Source: Thereva unica
Lineage: Eukaryota; Arthropoda; Insecta; Diptera; Therevidae
Length of the DNA stretch: 64,000 nt
Direction: 5' to 3'
NCBI GenBank assembly: GCA_949987705.1
Contig: OX465283.1
Coordinates: forward strand, 95,033,813 to 95,097,812
Positions 43,161-52,249 of the stretch are shown here, piece by piece; position 1 is the first letter of the stretch; the number at the start of each line of letters is the position of its first letter. Under the pieces are notes generated by a model. It was not told the DNA's origin and searched no databases. It saw nothing but the letters and a program-made list of their open reading frames with translations. A program made the position numbers and the translations under genes.

Positions 43161-43647
43161 GAGATGATTAATAAACAATTACATGCGTATTACTTAGTGG
43201 AAGTCGATGGAAGTTTGTACTTAGCCATCAATTTATAAACCGAATCGTTAATCAAATCACCACAATTTACTACATATTTGATCATAAATAAACAATGCAA
43301 TTATTTATTTATGTTCATTTCAATAACACAGTATGATTGTACTTACTCTTAGGAGAAGAAACCTTTTTATAGAAAAGGAAACGGGCAAACGTACTGCAAT
43401 CTACACGCAAAAACGGAACACGTGCTTTTGCTCCGAGAGAACGTGCTGCGTGTAGCGTGTTCGACACTCACTTTCCAAATGGAATACAAAAGAGGTTTCG
43501 AACATCTGCCTCTTGCCAAGGGCCTTGAAATACTCCAGGGGGGCCACTATACCTAACCCACGCGAAAAAAGTACCTAAATAAAAACTTTCGTTTTGGTAC
43601 TTTTGTCCAGGTTTTGGGGATTTCAGACCACTGTGCGCCGTAAGAAA

Positions 43648-44705
43648 CCTAGTTGGGATGTGGGTTCGACCCGTTCGGTCCACACGAACAACTTCCCAGT
43701 AAGATGGATGTTGAATATTATGAATGGATATTTTAATAATAAGTGAACAATAGGCAATATAGAATATATGCATAATACCGAGAATTTGTCACAATTGTTT
43801 ATCAATATTTTCGCTAAAATGTCAAACTAAATGTGCGCACTTACAAGATTAGGATGACGAAAATGTATATAAAATTGATGTATTAATGTTTTTCGGCACC
43901 TCAATGAAGTCGATATAGTTTTTAGTTCGCGCGGTATCCGGTATCGTGCAGGTACAAAAATCACTTAAGTCATTTAAACCAAAAACCCGCTGGACCGAAT
44001 ATAATAAAAATATTTTCAGATTATATTGTCGCTAATACGCTTCGAACGTCACCTTAAGTAAGTCAATATCTTTTGTGGTTCGGGCCATATTGTGCATGTA
44101 CAAAAATCACTTACGCCGCTTAAACAAAAAAACGGCTCGACCGAATTTTATGAAAATCTTTTCAGATCATATTTTGGTTAATACTCTTCGAACGGCACGT
44201 CAACTAAGTCGATATCTTTTATAGTTCGCGCGATATCGTGCAGGTACAAGAATCACTTAAGTCATTTAAACCAAAAAACCGCTGGACCGAATATTATAAA
44301 AATCTTTTCAGATAATATTGTCGCTAATACGCTTCGAACGGCACCTCAAGTAAGTCAATATCTTTCATGGTTCGGGCGATATCGTGCAGGTACAAAAATC
44401 ACTTACGTCGCTCAAACAAAAAAACGGCTGGACCGAATTTCATGAAATTCTTTTCAGATCATATTTCGGTTAATACGCTTCGAACAACACCTCAACGAAG
44501 TCGATATCAGTTTAGGTTCGCGCGATATCGTGCAGGAAAAAATGACCACATCCGTACGCACATACACACACACACACACACACATACTTCCTCCCAATTT
44601 TTTGCTTAAAATGCTCCTGGGGCCTTGAAAGATGAAAATACGTTGAAATTTTCGATTTCGATTTTCGGACCGATTACAATAACTTCCTAAACTGGGAAGT
44701 TAAAA
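43648..44705. mobile_element. unclassified insertion with tandem repeats inside MITE 2
   Basis: Comparing with MITE 1, the sequence between GCCGTAAGAAAC and AATAGTAAGAAGAAG is extra. It contains ACTTCCCAGT near its left side and ACTGGGAAGT near its right end as a short inverted repeat, a 146-bp tandem repeat and a (CA)n run at about 44562-44583. No ORF. Confidence 0.6.
43890..44535. repeat. 146-bp tandem repeat
   Basis: The phrase TTCGAAC recurs at 44041, 44187, 44333 and 44479, exactly 146 bp apart, within units containing CGCGCGATATCGTGCAGGTA and CTGGACCGAAT. About four and a half units alternate between two subtypes (CATTTAAACC and CGCTCAAACA), suggesting a 292-bp higher-order unit. Confidence 0.9.
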
Positions 44706-45264
44706 ATATAATAGTAAGAAGAAGAAAAAATTGCACTGTGAAACGGAATTTGACTTAAGTTATACTTAAGTGAGACAATTTACTTAAATTTAAGCAAAAC
44801 TTAAGTTCGCACTGTGAAACCGGCCCTTAGATAGAGTATTTTCCATTTAATTTATAAAAAAATTAAATTATTCTTCATGCATTTAGCTTTCATGAAGTTC
44901 ATTTACCATGAAGTTGTCAGTACTAGTACTGGGCTCCATGCTAAAAGGCAACTCAAATATTCAATTCACTTGCAAAAATGCACGAAGCTTCACATGCTTA
45001 TTAGCTACATATTACACTTTTTTTATATGGAACAAATCGTCACATGCTGCTTTGCTACATTTATCTTCAAGCAATAGTGTCGAAAAGCTGCATATGAAGC
45101 TTTGCTATGCGGCCGGCCTAACGCCTCCTTCGTTGCTTTATACCCCCCACCGCTACCTCGAAACTTCTCGAATTAGAATGTTCGCCCTATGTACCATTTT
45201 CAAAAGCATTTTTAGCATTGTTCTCCAAACTTATATTAAAATGTGAGATAGACAAATTATAGCC

Positions 45265-45835
45265 CCTAGCCTATACTTTCAGAAACCGTTTTGGAAATTC
45301 CAATCGAGCCACTCTGCTAATATTGGCGCAATGTGCAAGATTAGGGTCTATTTTGTTTATACTGCAATTATGCAGAAACTATACATGCGACAAATTTCAT
45401 CTTTTGGCAGTTTAAAGTATATGTACCAGGGTATTATGTCCCAAAAACTCATACCCTAATATTGCAAAGAAACAGAGGTATGAGTTTTTGAAAAAAGTGG
45501 CCTTTTAAGGGGGTTTTCTAGCTTTTCTCGACGAAAAATTATCTGATAGAGGTCTAGAAAACCCCATTTTGTAGGATTTTCAATTCTCTACAAATATCCT
45601 GTTGAGAGTAACGTGGTCCATCCAGTACTTTTTATTGTATACGCCAAAAACGGAAAAAGTACCCATTTTTGTTGCTAATTATTGTTTAAACAATTCCACA
45701 TGAGTAAATTTTGGCTGGTTTCTTGGTTTTAGTAATCTATGAGATACCCCTGAAGTAGTAGTGCAAGCAGTTGCTGTACAATTTTATAACACGAAAAAAT
45801 CTCTAATGACTGGTCTATTATTTAGGAAATGGCCG
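45265..45835 (+). repeat. dispersed repeat U, copy 3 (right arm)
   Basis: It runs from TATACTTTCAGAAACCGTTT to TCTAATGACTGGTCTATT, matching copies 1 and 2 with small indels, and forms the outer end of the right arm. Confidence 0.8.
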
Positions 45836-46339
45836 CTGCGAAAGGAGTACAGTCTGTACATAATTTTATCTCTTTCTTTAAAATCATCTGAATTAGATTC
45901 CCTCTACACCCATATAATACCGCGAAATTTTAAAATCCGTTAATGGCTAGGGACTGATGATTAAAATTGAGGACACTAATTTCGACCTTAGGAAACACAT
46001 TTATTGTGCTTTTAAATTGCAAACAATGATGAAATTAGTTGTAAATACTTTAATATTGAATAATTGTAAAGAAAATTAAAGTATAAATTAATTTTTTTTT
46101 CTAAATATGGATGCCCAAACGCAAAATTTTGGGGCACGGACATGGCTAGGGACTGACGTTTGGGGTCAATAAACATTATTTCAAGAGTATAGTGTATTAT
46201 TATTTTAAACAAAATTTGAGGAATAAATACAAAATATTTTGATTTGTTACTTAGCAATCTTAAAATAAAATAATATTAATTACATATATGAAGAGGGGAG
46301 TGCTGCGGACACAGAGTTGCCGGATTTTTGTGGAACCAC
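45836..46339. other. non-coding flank of the inverted duplication
   Basis: GGCTAGGGACTGA(T/C)G appears near 45950 and 46143, echoing 34560-34615 on the other side. Otherwise it is AT-rich without genes. Confidence 0.5.
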
Positions 46340-46615
46340 CCTAATAGAACAACTCGACTGTGGAATAACCTCTCGCAATCAGCATTTCCGAGCTCCTACA
46401 ACATCCAAGAGTTCAAACGCAGGGTTCATCACCACCTTCTTCAATACCCCCCCCCCCCGTACCTTTTAACCCTTAACCTATACCCCCCCCCCCTTTCCCA
46501 CAAACCCCTCGCCGTACTAAGCTTACTGCTAGACATTGCACCATGACGTAACAAATGACATGACGGACTAGTAGTACAAAGGGTGACTCCTGAGCTTAGC
46601 ACTGCCACATAAAAA
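46340..46615 (+). mobile_element. LINE X 3' end fragment (X-D)
   Basis: The frame NRTTRLWNNLSQSAFPSSYN and the following 3' UTR (ATTGCACCATGACG, GACGGACTAGTAGTACAAAG) match the C-terminus and 3' end of LINE X at 62490-62740. It ends in an A-run at 46611. A homopolymeric C-run at 46448-46460 replaces ordinary sequence. Confidence 0.85.
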
Positions 46616-46850
46616 AAAGAGACATGTGTGTACCTGGATTCAAAAAGATTGGTCCCAGATAGATCGGGAGTGCCCCTTTTCTAACACTTACACCTTTTAC
46701 TGGTGGTTGGGCGAATAATTATTGCGTATTCGCCTTTAAAATTATAGATATAGACTATTTTAGCTTGTAATTTAGATTTAAGGATTAGCTTAGGGCTTAG
46801 ATAGGATTAGTTATAGTTTTTACTTAGTAATAGATGTAGTATTAAGTAAT
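46616..46850. other. AT-rich non-coding stretch
   Basis: Repeated TTAG-rich phrases (GGATTAGCTTAGGG, GGATTAGTTATAG) run into the hairpin region that follows. No ORF. Confidence 0.4.
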
Positions 46851-47175
46851 CTTACGTGCGAGCTACTACGAGCTTTTGTTAGTTTTGTTTGGCTGTTGTT
46901 TGTTTGTTTTGTTAGTATTGGTAACACGAACCCGTGTAAGGTCATCGCCTGGACGGAGTACATCCGAGGCAGGCCCTCCGCTGTACTCCGCCCGGATAAT
47001 TCTTAGTGTTTAGAATAGTGTTTAAGTTAATTAGCTTCTAAGTAAGTGGTGCGAGCTTTCACGAACTTGAGCTCCAGCATCACTCGACTTTGTGGAAGCC
47101 CGTCGCTTGGACGGGGGTCACCTGAGACGATTTTATCGTCTCCGCTGCCCCCGCCCAGATAGTGCTAGAACTAAG
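46851..47175 (+). ncRNA. pair of related stem-loop modules
   Basis: Two modules start at GTGCGAGCT (46855 and 47049). Module 1 folds around GGACGGAGTACA ... TGTACTCCGCCC and module 2 around GGACGGGGGTCA ... TGCCCCCGCCC. Both have an apical helix (GAGG/CCTC in 1; GAGACGAT/ATCGTCTC in 2). The lengths and arms agree while bases change in pairs. They may be a structured 3' UTR of a retroelement or an unknown RNA. Strand is inferred only from similarity to LINE orientation and could be either. Confidence 0.4.
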
Positions 47176-47447
47176 TTATAGGATTAAGTAGTTTTAAGGT
47201 TTTACATAAAATAAATATAGTGTACAATTTTTTTTAGAATTAAAGTTTAAAATGAAATATAATTATAAAATAGATAAGTTTTAGCCGAAAGGCATAAGCT
47301 AATTTAAGACATAGATTAATTTAGAGTGCCTGCTGAGGACCAGTAAGTTAGATAGATTATAATAGGCTGGATTAATTAACTTAATAGTATTAGTTAAATT
47401 TATATTAAGATAGATGTTAAGGTAAATAAAATGCTTATAAAAAAAGG

Positions 47448-47505
47448 CGCAAGTTCGGGCGCTCACCAGGGTTCGATTCTTGGTGAATTGGCTACTCTTT
47501 TTTTA
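47448..47505 (+). tRNA. tRNA-like 3' half, pseudo
   Basis: CCAGG-GTTCGATT-CTTGG forms a T-arm and a TTTTTTT run follows at 47500, as for a polymerase III transcript. No matching D-arm or acceptor strand is found upstream, so it is at best a tRNA or SINE remnant. Confidence 0.3.
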
Positions 47506-47866
47506 AAGCTATGATGATTTATTGTAGTGTTTGTTAAATACTTTGTTAAGTTTTATATTACGCAAAGTCTCACAACTTATAACCTAGATAAGCCTTTGCA
47601 AGATTAATTATAAATAGCGTTGGTCAGAGTAATACTTATGAATCTCCACGGCCAAACTAGGATACAGCATTATGACAATAATTAAATAAATGCATCGTGA
47701 AATAAAAGTTATAGTTAAGAACGGATTTAGCTTATCATAGATTGAGTTGTAACTCACAAATGAATATGTACCAAAAGGTTTTAATTAGTCGCCGCTTCGA
47801 GATTATACCATCAACGCAGGCTTAGTTTATTATAATATTTTTTTGTTATTTTGAAGAGATACATTC

Positions 47867-48956
47867 AAAGGAGACTGGTCAAATGTGCCCCAGGCCCGGC
47901 GCAAGCGAAAAGTATCTCAGATTATCGATTATAATGTGTGTTGAAATTCTGTATAGTTTTTATATCCCTTAACTATGGCAAAGGTGTTAATATTGCTATT
48001 TTTGTTTATTCAGGCGAAATTCCAAATATCACCCTATATTTTTGTAATGCTATAACCTATTTTCATGAATAAGGTATCAGTGTACGCAGAATACTCCCAC
48101 CTATCTAAAATTGTAAAAACGACGGTACCACAGTACCAACTTCCAGAGTTATGAGTCGTCAAAGTCAAAATTTTGTTTTTTTAACAAAAATGTCACTTTC
48201 AACCACCTTTTTCTCCAAAATATTCATAGTCAACTAATGTTTTTTTTTCCAGAATAAGAAAGCTTGGAGTTTTTCCTATGAATAATGTCCAGACAATTTT
48301 TATGCTACGGCCTTTACTTTCGAAGTTATAAGCAATTTTAATACTAAAATTGGCGTTATTTCGTACTTTTTTAGTACTCTTTTTCCTAAGCTTTTGTCGA
48401 AAAGAACTAAGTGAAAAAAAGTCAAAGTCAAAATTGCTTGCAATTTCCACAAATAAGGCCAGTTTTAGCATTTAAATTGCTTATAAATTCGAAAGTAAAG
48501 GCCGTAGCATAAAAATTGTCTGGACATTATTCATAGGAAAAACTCCAAGCTTTCTTATTCTGGAAAAAAAAACATTAGTTGACTATGAATATTTTGGAGA
48601 AAAAGGTGGTTGAAAGTGACATTTTTGTTAAAAAAACAAAATTTTGACTTTGACGACTCATAACTCTGGAAGTTGGTACTGTGGTACCGTCGTTTTTACA
48701 ATTTTAGATAGGTGGGAGTATTCTGCGTACACTGATACCTTATTCATGAAAATAGGTTATAGCATTACAAAAATATAGGGTGATATTTGGAATTTCGCCT
48801 GAATAAACAAAAATAGCAATATTAACACCTTTGCCATAGTTAAGGGATATAAAAACTATACAGAATTTCAACACACATTATAATCGATAATCTGAGATAC
48901 TTTTCGTTTGCGCCGGGCCTGGGGTAATTTTGTATGGGCCATGACCAGTCTCCTTT
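47867..48956. mobile_element. foldback element F2, arms about 520 bp
   Basis: AAAGGAGACTGGTC and its inverse close a palindrome whose arms match almost base for base, including GAAATTCCAAATATCACCCT, GCGCAAGCG/CGTTTGCGC and the core phrases TAGATAGGTGGGAGTATTC and TTTTTATGCTACGGCC. The centre is near 48413. The outer arm contains one 13-base insertion on the right side. No target duplication is obvious. Confidence 0.85.
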
Positions 48957-49667
48957 AGTTAATAAAAACTTAAAAATATGCTTTTAGACAAAGGGCTGCA
49001 AAACATTTTAGATATGGGGCAAATCGTTTGAAAGATGTTTGCAAAATATTAAAAATTCTTAGAAAAATCACTTCCTTATAGTGATGGACAATAAGGACGG
49101 TCTTAAATGCACCGATCTTGCAATTAAATTTATATATTTTCATTCATTTCAGTAAGCGTTTATATTCCCTGGTAAAAATTAGACATCTACTTTTCGTTTT
49201 ATATCTACTGACACTCACTAATAATTTTAATAACTGTGATTATCCATTTTTCATAAACCTACAAAATGTTTCGTTAGAATCATACATATTTTTTTGTGAC
49301 AAATCCACAGCGAAGTTCGATAAAATTGAGTTTTTTTTGGTCTACAGCACCACCTACATGACTATAAACTAATAAAATGAGCAGCATATAAATAATGCAT
49401 ATAAAAAAATTAATACTTTATATTATTTCCGCGAAATTTTATAATGATTTAGCCGCCGAACAGCCATAAAAATCAAGAAAATAATATTGTTTCACTTTCA
49501 ATTAAGTAAATTTTTATGTACTCCTGAGTATCATTATTAAATAATATAATGTAGTGATAGAATCAAAACATGTTCCACCGAAGTAAAAAAAAAAATTATA
49601 TATCACCATTTTTTTTTTTTTTTTTCGAAAATATAATCTTTTAAAATTATAATAAAGAAACAATTAC
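48957..49667. other. AT-rich, probably intron of the LRR gene
   Basis: No ORF or repeat unit is recognised. It lies just downstream of the donor at 49667 on the minus strand, so is likely intronic. Confidence 0.4.
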
Positions 49668-49925
49668 CTTAAATGTTTTCTATGACGACATACACTTTTA
49701 AGAACAGTACTTCGAAAAGAACTGGATTTACTTCCCACAGATTTCGAAAATGATTGATCATTATCAAAGTTACTTTCTGTTGTTGGTTTTACAAGTTGAC
49801 TATAGCATCTAAGATACGGATCCGATTCAGTAATTCGTGGTAAGCTGGGCCAACATGTAATTTCGTTATGGCTTAAATCAAGTTGTTTTAATGTAGCAGG
49901 ATAACTTGTTACATGACCCATTGAC
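49668..49925 (-). CDS. Lrrk: exon B of an LRR protein, probably LRRK-type kinase
   Basis: Coding runs from SMGHVTSYPATLKQLDLSHN to KSVCRHRKHL, with one leucine-rich repeat (LKQLDLSHNEITCWPSLP) and then a serine-rich linker (QSFSKSVGSKSSSFRSTVL). The acceptor is ATGTTAAG at 49926 and the donor AAG|GTAATT at 49667. The reading phase continues from exon A. LRRK proteins have an LRR array of this kind before the Roc GTPase, COR and kinase domains, none of which is in view. The later exons should lie at lower coordinates, beyond or between transposon insertions. Identification as Lrrk is from memory of insect homologues; membership in an LRR signalling protein is safer. Confidence 0.6.
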
Positions 49926-49980
49926 CTTAACATAAAAAATTGTCTTTACATAGGAACAAAAAATTGTATTATTATAATAC

Positions 49981-50176
49981 CGTAAACTGTTATAAGACAT
50001 ATTCAACCTTGTAAGATTGACAGCCAAACAGGGCAATGCAGCTGGAATGCTTGTAAATAAATTATTAGCAATATTTAAATTATTAAGCTGAGATACGCCT
50101 TCTTCTTGTTTAGTTTCGGTCCATTTTGCATCATTATCCGTGATTTCCAAAGAATTTGTCCATACATTCCGATGAA
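49981..50176 (-). CDS. Lrrk: exon A of the same LRR protein
   Basis: It encodes HRNVWTNSLEITDNDAKWTE and then two leucine-rich repeats: LNNLNIANNLFTSIPAALPC and LTRLNMSYNSLR. The acceptor is CATCCATTAG at 50177, the donor ACG|GTATTA at 49980. A 55-bp intron (49926-49980) separates it from exon B; the split Arg codon CG|G is restored. The 196-bp length fits phase 2 at entry and exit. No stop or frameshift is present, unlike the surrounding elements. Confidence 0.65.
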
Positions 50177-50621
50177 CTAATGGATGAAAGCTTTAAACAA
50201 ATATTTGAGTGCTAGTCATATTTTGAAATAAGTGGAATCGATCGAGAAAAAAACATTTTTTTTTTTTTTCAAAATAATTAATATCTTCTATGAAACTATG
50301 ACTGTTAAAAAAATTATTTTAAAATTACTTTCTCATATTTATAAAATTTTGTCTTAACTGAATTTGCATAAATATATGTTCAAATTCGAAATTAAACACC
50401 AAATTAAATTTAAAACTAATTAAAATTACAAACCAAATTCAATTTTATCAAGTTAAAATTCAAAAATTTAAATTAAAATTCAATTTTCTAAAAGTCAAAT
50501 TCAGTTTTGTTTAGTTCCAATCCAAATTAAAACCAAAAAAAATTATTAAAGTTCAAATTCAATTTTTTAAACGTTAAATGTTTATGTAATAATAAACATA
50601 ATTAAAGAAAATAATAAATAC
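50177..50621. other. intron between exons C and A
   Basis: The 445-bp interval is AT-rich with repeated AAATTCAATTTT phrases at 50390-50570 and a T-run near 50259. It begins GTATTTATT at the exon C donor. Confidence 0.55.
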
Positions 50622-50784
50622 AAAAGGGACTTAAAGCAGTGGTTCTCCCGATACAGCTAACGACAGTCATCAAATCGACATAATAATTGTTGCAATCTTG
50701 CCGGGATAATAGATTCCACAGATTGTTTAAATTTACCAAATTCCAATTATTATCTGGATCTGCCAAGAAATTACGCGTACTCAT
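50622..50784 (-). CDS. Lrrk: exon C, upstream exon of the LRR protein
   Basis: The frame reads STRNFLADPDNNWNLVNLNN, LWNLLSRQDCNNYYVDLMTV and VSCIGRTTALSPF, then a donor TTTT|GTATTT at 50621. One base remains for the split Phe codon completed by exon A (TT), so phases agree. The left limit in protein terms is uncertain: an in-frame TGA lies just before ATG 50784, so the exon either starts translation there or, more likely, begins at an acceptor such as GAATGAG at about 50779. It may represent the region between ankyrin and LRR parts of LRRK. The assignment to the same gene rests on strand, phase and spacing. Confidence 0.5.
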
Positions 50785-52245
50785 TCAAAACAACCAATTT
50801 TTAATTAATTTTGGACCTCATGGACTTAAAATCACCTAATTTTTTTTGTGTTCTTCTGGTGGGAACTAAGAAAAAACCAACATTTTCAGATTCTTTGGAC
50901 TTTCAATTTTTTCGTTATAAATTTTCAAAAAACCGAAAAGCGCAAAATTTTGACATATTTTGAAAATTTTAAATTGCTTTAGTTCAAAAACTACTTGACA
51001 TAGAAAGCTGAAAGTAGCACCAATTTCTTTTAATTTAATAAGGCTTTAATTTGATATACTAATATTAATAACAAGAATATAACCTTTTCCGGCATTTTGA
51101 AAATTTCATTTTTGGAATATCTCAAAATAATGTTTTTTTTTTTTCAAATTTTTAAAAAAAATATATTTTGTACATGCACTCTTAACGTACATATAATGAC
51201 AAAATTTAGGATCATGTAGAAATAATTTTTTTAGGTACTTGAAAAACTGAACGTTCAATGAACGTAATATAAAAAAATTTTGGCTGCGGAAGGGCGGATA
51301 CCAACCGCTAATAATGTCACCTTTTACTTATTTGGGTATGGTATTTAGGTATCAACCTCCTAACTTGATCAGAAACTACCCTCAAGACTACCCTTATACT
51401 AAATTTGAGTATTTCATACTGGCTATACGGCTATTTCCTTGGAAAACACTAGGATACTTCTGCTATTTAATTTTTTGTAAATGTGGAAATGTTTTTTTCT
51501 TCAGAAGATAAAATATACATACAAGTGAGTAAAAATTTCTCAAATGTATCACTAAAAACCGAAGATTCATAATTTATAATGAATTTATGCTTAATCGGTA
51601 GGTTATTATGCACACAATCATGCCACGAAATAGTTTTGTAAAAAAAAAATTAACAAAGTTATAAACAAATTAATTTTGAGAGCATTTTTATTTTGAAAAT
51701 TTTTTGTAGCCAGCCGAATTAATATTTTTTGCTCATCACAACGTCGTTGCTTAGATGAAAGATTGAATTTTAGGTATAATTGCAAAAAATATAAAAAAAA
51801 GTGAATATTTCATACTTTTTAATAAAAAAATAAGATGTAAAATGGAAAAAAAGGTGTTCTTCGCTAGGTAAAAATTCAAAAAAAAAAATGTTTCAATAGG
51901 AAATTAAATGCAGAATCATAATCCGTTGAAGAAACTCACGTGCCACTTTTCTCAACAAAGTTATAAAGATTTTTCATTGCAAGGTAAACCGCGCCCCGGG
52001 CACCGCGCTTCGTGCAACGCCATGTTTGCACACCGCGACGTCGACTGCTATTCGTTTTGTATACAAAAACGCGTTTTAAGTTTAGGTTGATGAATAAACA
52101 AATACATGTCATTGTTAAATAGAAATTTTGATGTAGTTTAACAATTTTAAACATTTGTAATTATTACAAAAATAATTATATCGTAAGTGAATATTTCCAT
52201 AACTTAAGAACTATATTAGATAAACTATGTAAATGCGAAATACGA
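50785..52245. other. AT-rich stretch with a short GC-rich island
   Basis: Most of it is AT-rich with T-runs and no convincing gene. A 65-aa plus-strand frame at 51314 is unlike anything I know. At 51985-52050 there is a CpG-dense patch (CGCGCCCCGGGCACCGCG, CACCGCGACGTCGAC) containing a minus-strand AACATGGCG start context with a 19-codon frame. Confidence 0.4.
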
Positions 52246-52249
52246 ATTC

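Larger units (their letters stand above)
41420..43635. mobile_element. Transib-like non-autonomous element, CGCCG duplication
   Basis: The 35-bp TIRs are identical, starting CACAGTGGTCTGAAATCCCC, and the 5-bp GC-rich duplication CGCCG is at 41415-41419 and 43636-43640. MITE 1 shows the uninterrupted site (GTGCCGCCGTAAG near 38190). A CACAGTG start and a CG-rich 5-bp duplication are hallmarks of Transib, the relative of RAG1. No transposase is left; the interior holds a 121-bp tandem repeat and a LINE RNase H fragment. Confidence 0.8.
41147..44826. mobile_element. Harbinger-like MITE 2, expanded by nested insertions, TTA duplication
   Basis: TTA at 41144-41146 and 44827-44829 flanks GGGCCGGTTTCACAGTGCGA and its inverse. 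The left arm at 35826 has a single TTA (as TAA), an empty site. The MITE halves at 41147-41419 and about 44706-44826 match MITE 1. Between them are a Transib-like element and another repeat-rich insertion. Confidence 0.92.
39297..45835. repeat. large inverted duplication, right arm
   Basis: In reverse order it repeats element E with its mariner, then U. It is longer than the left arm because of insertions at 40681-41100 and 41147-44826. Those insertion sites are intact in the left arm (around 35870 and 35826). Confidence 0.9.

Noticed and set aside
42879..43178. Separate 99-aa minus-strand gene
   Set aside because: It is an out-of-frame reading of a degenerate LINE RNase H region.
47448..47505. 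Functional tRNA gene
   Set aside because: Only a T-arm and poly-T run are present; no cloverleaf can be completed. Kept only as a low-confidence remnant.
47867..48956. Target-site duplication for foldback F2
   Set aside because: ATTC on the left and AGTT on the right do not match, so no duplication is claimed.
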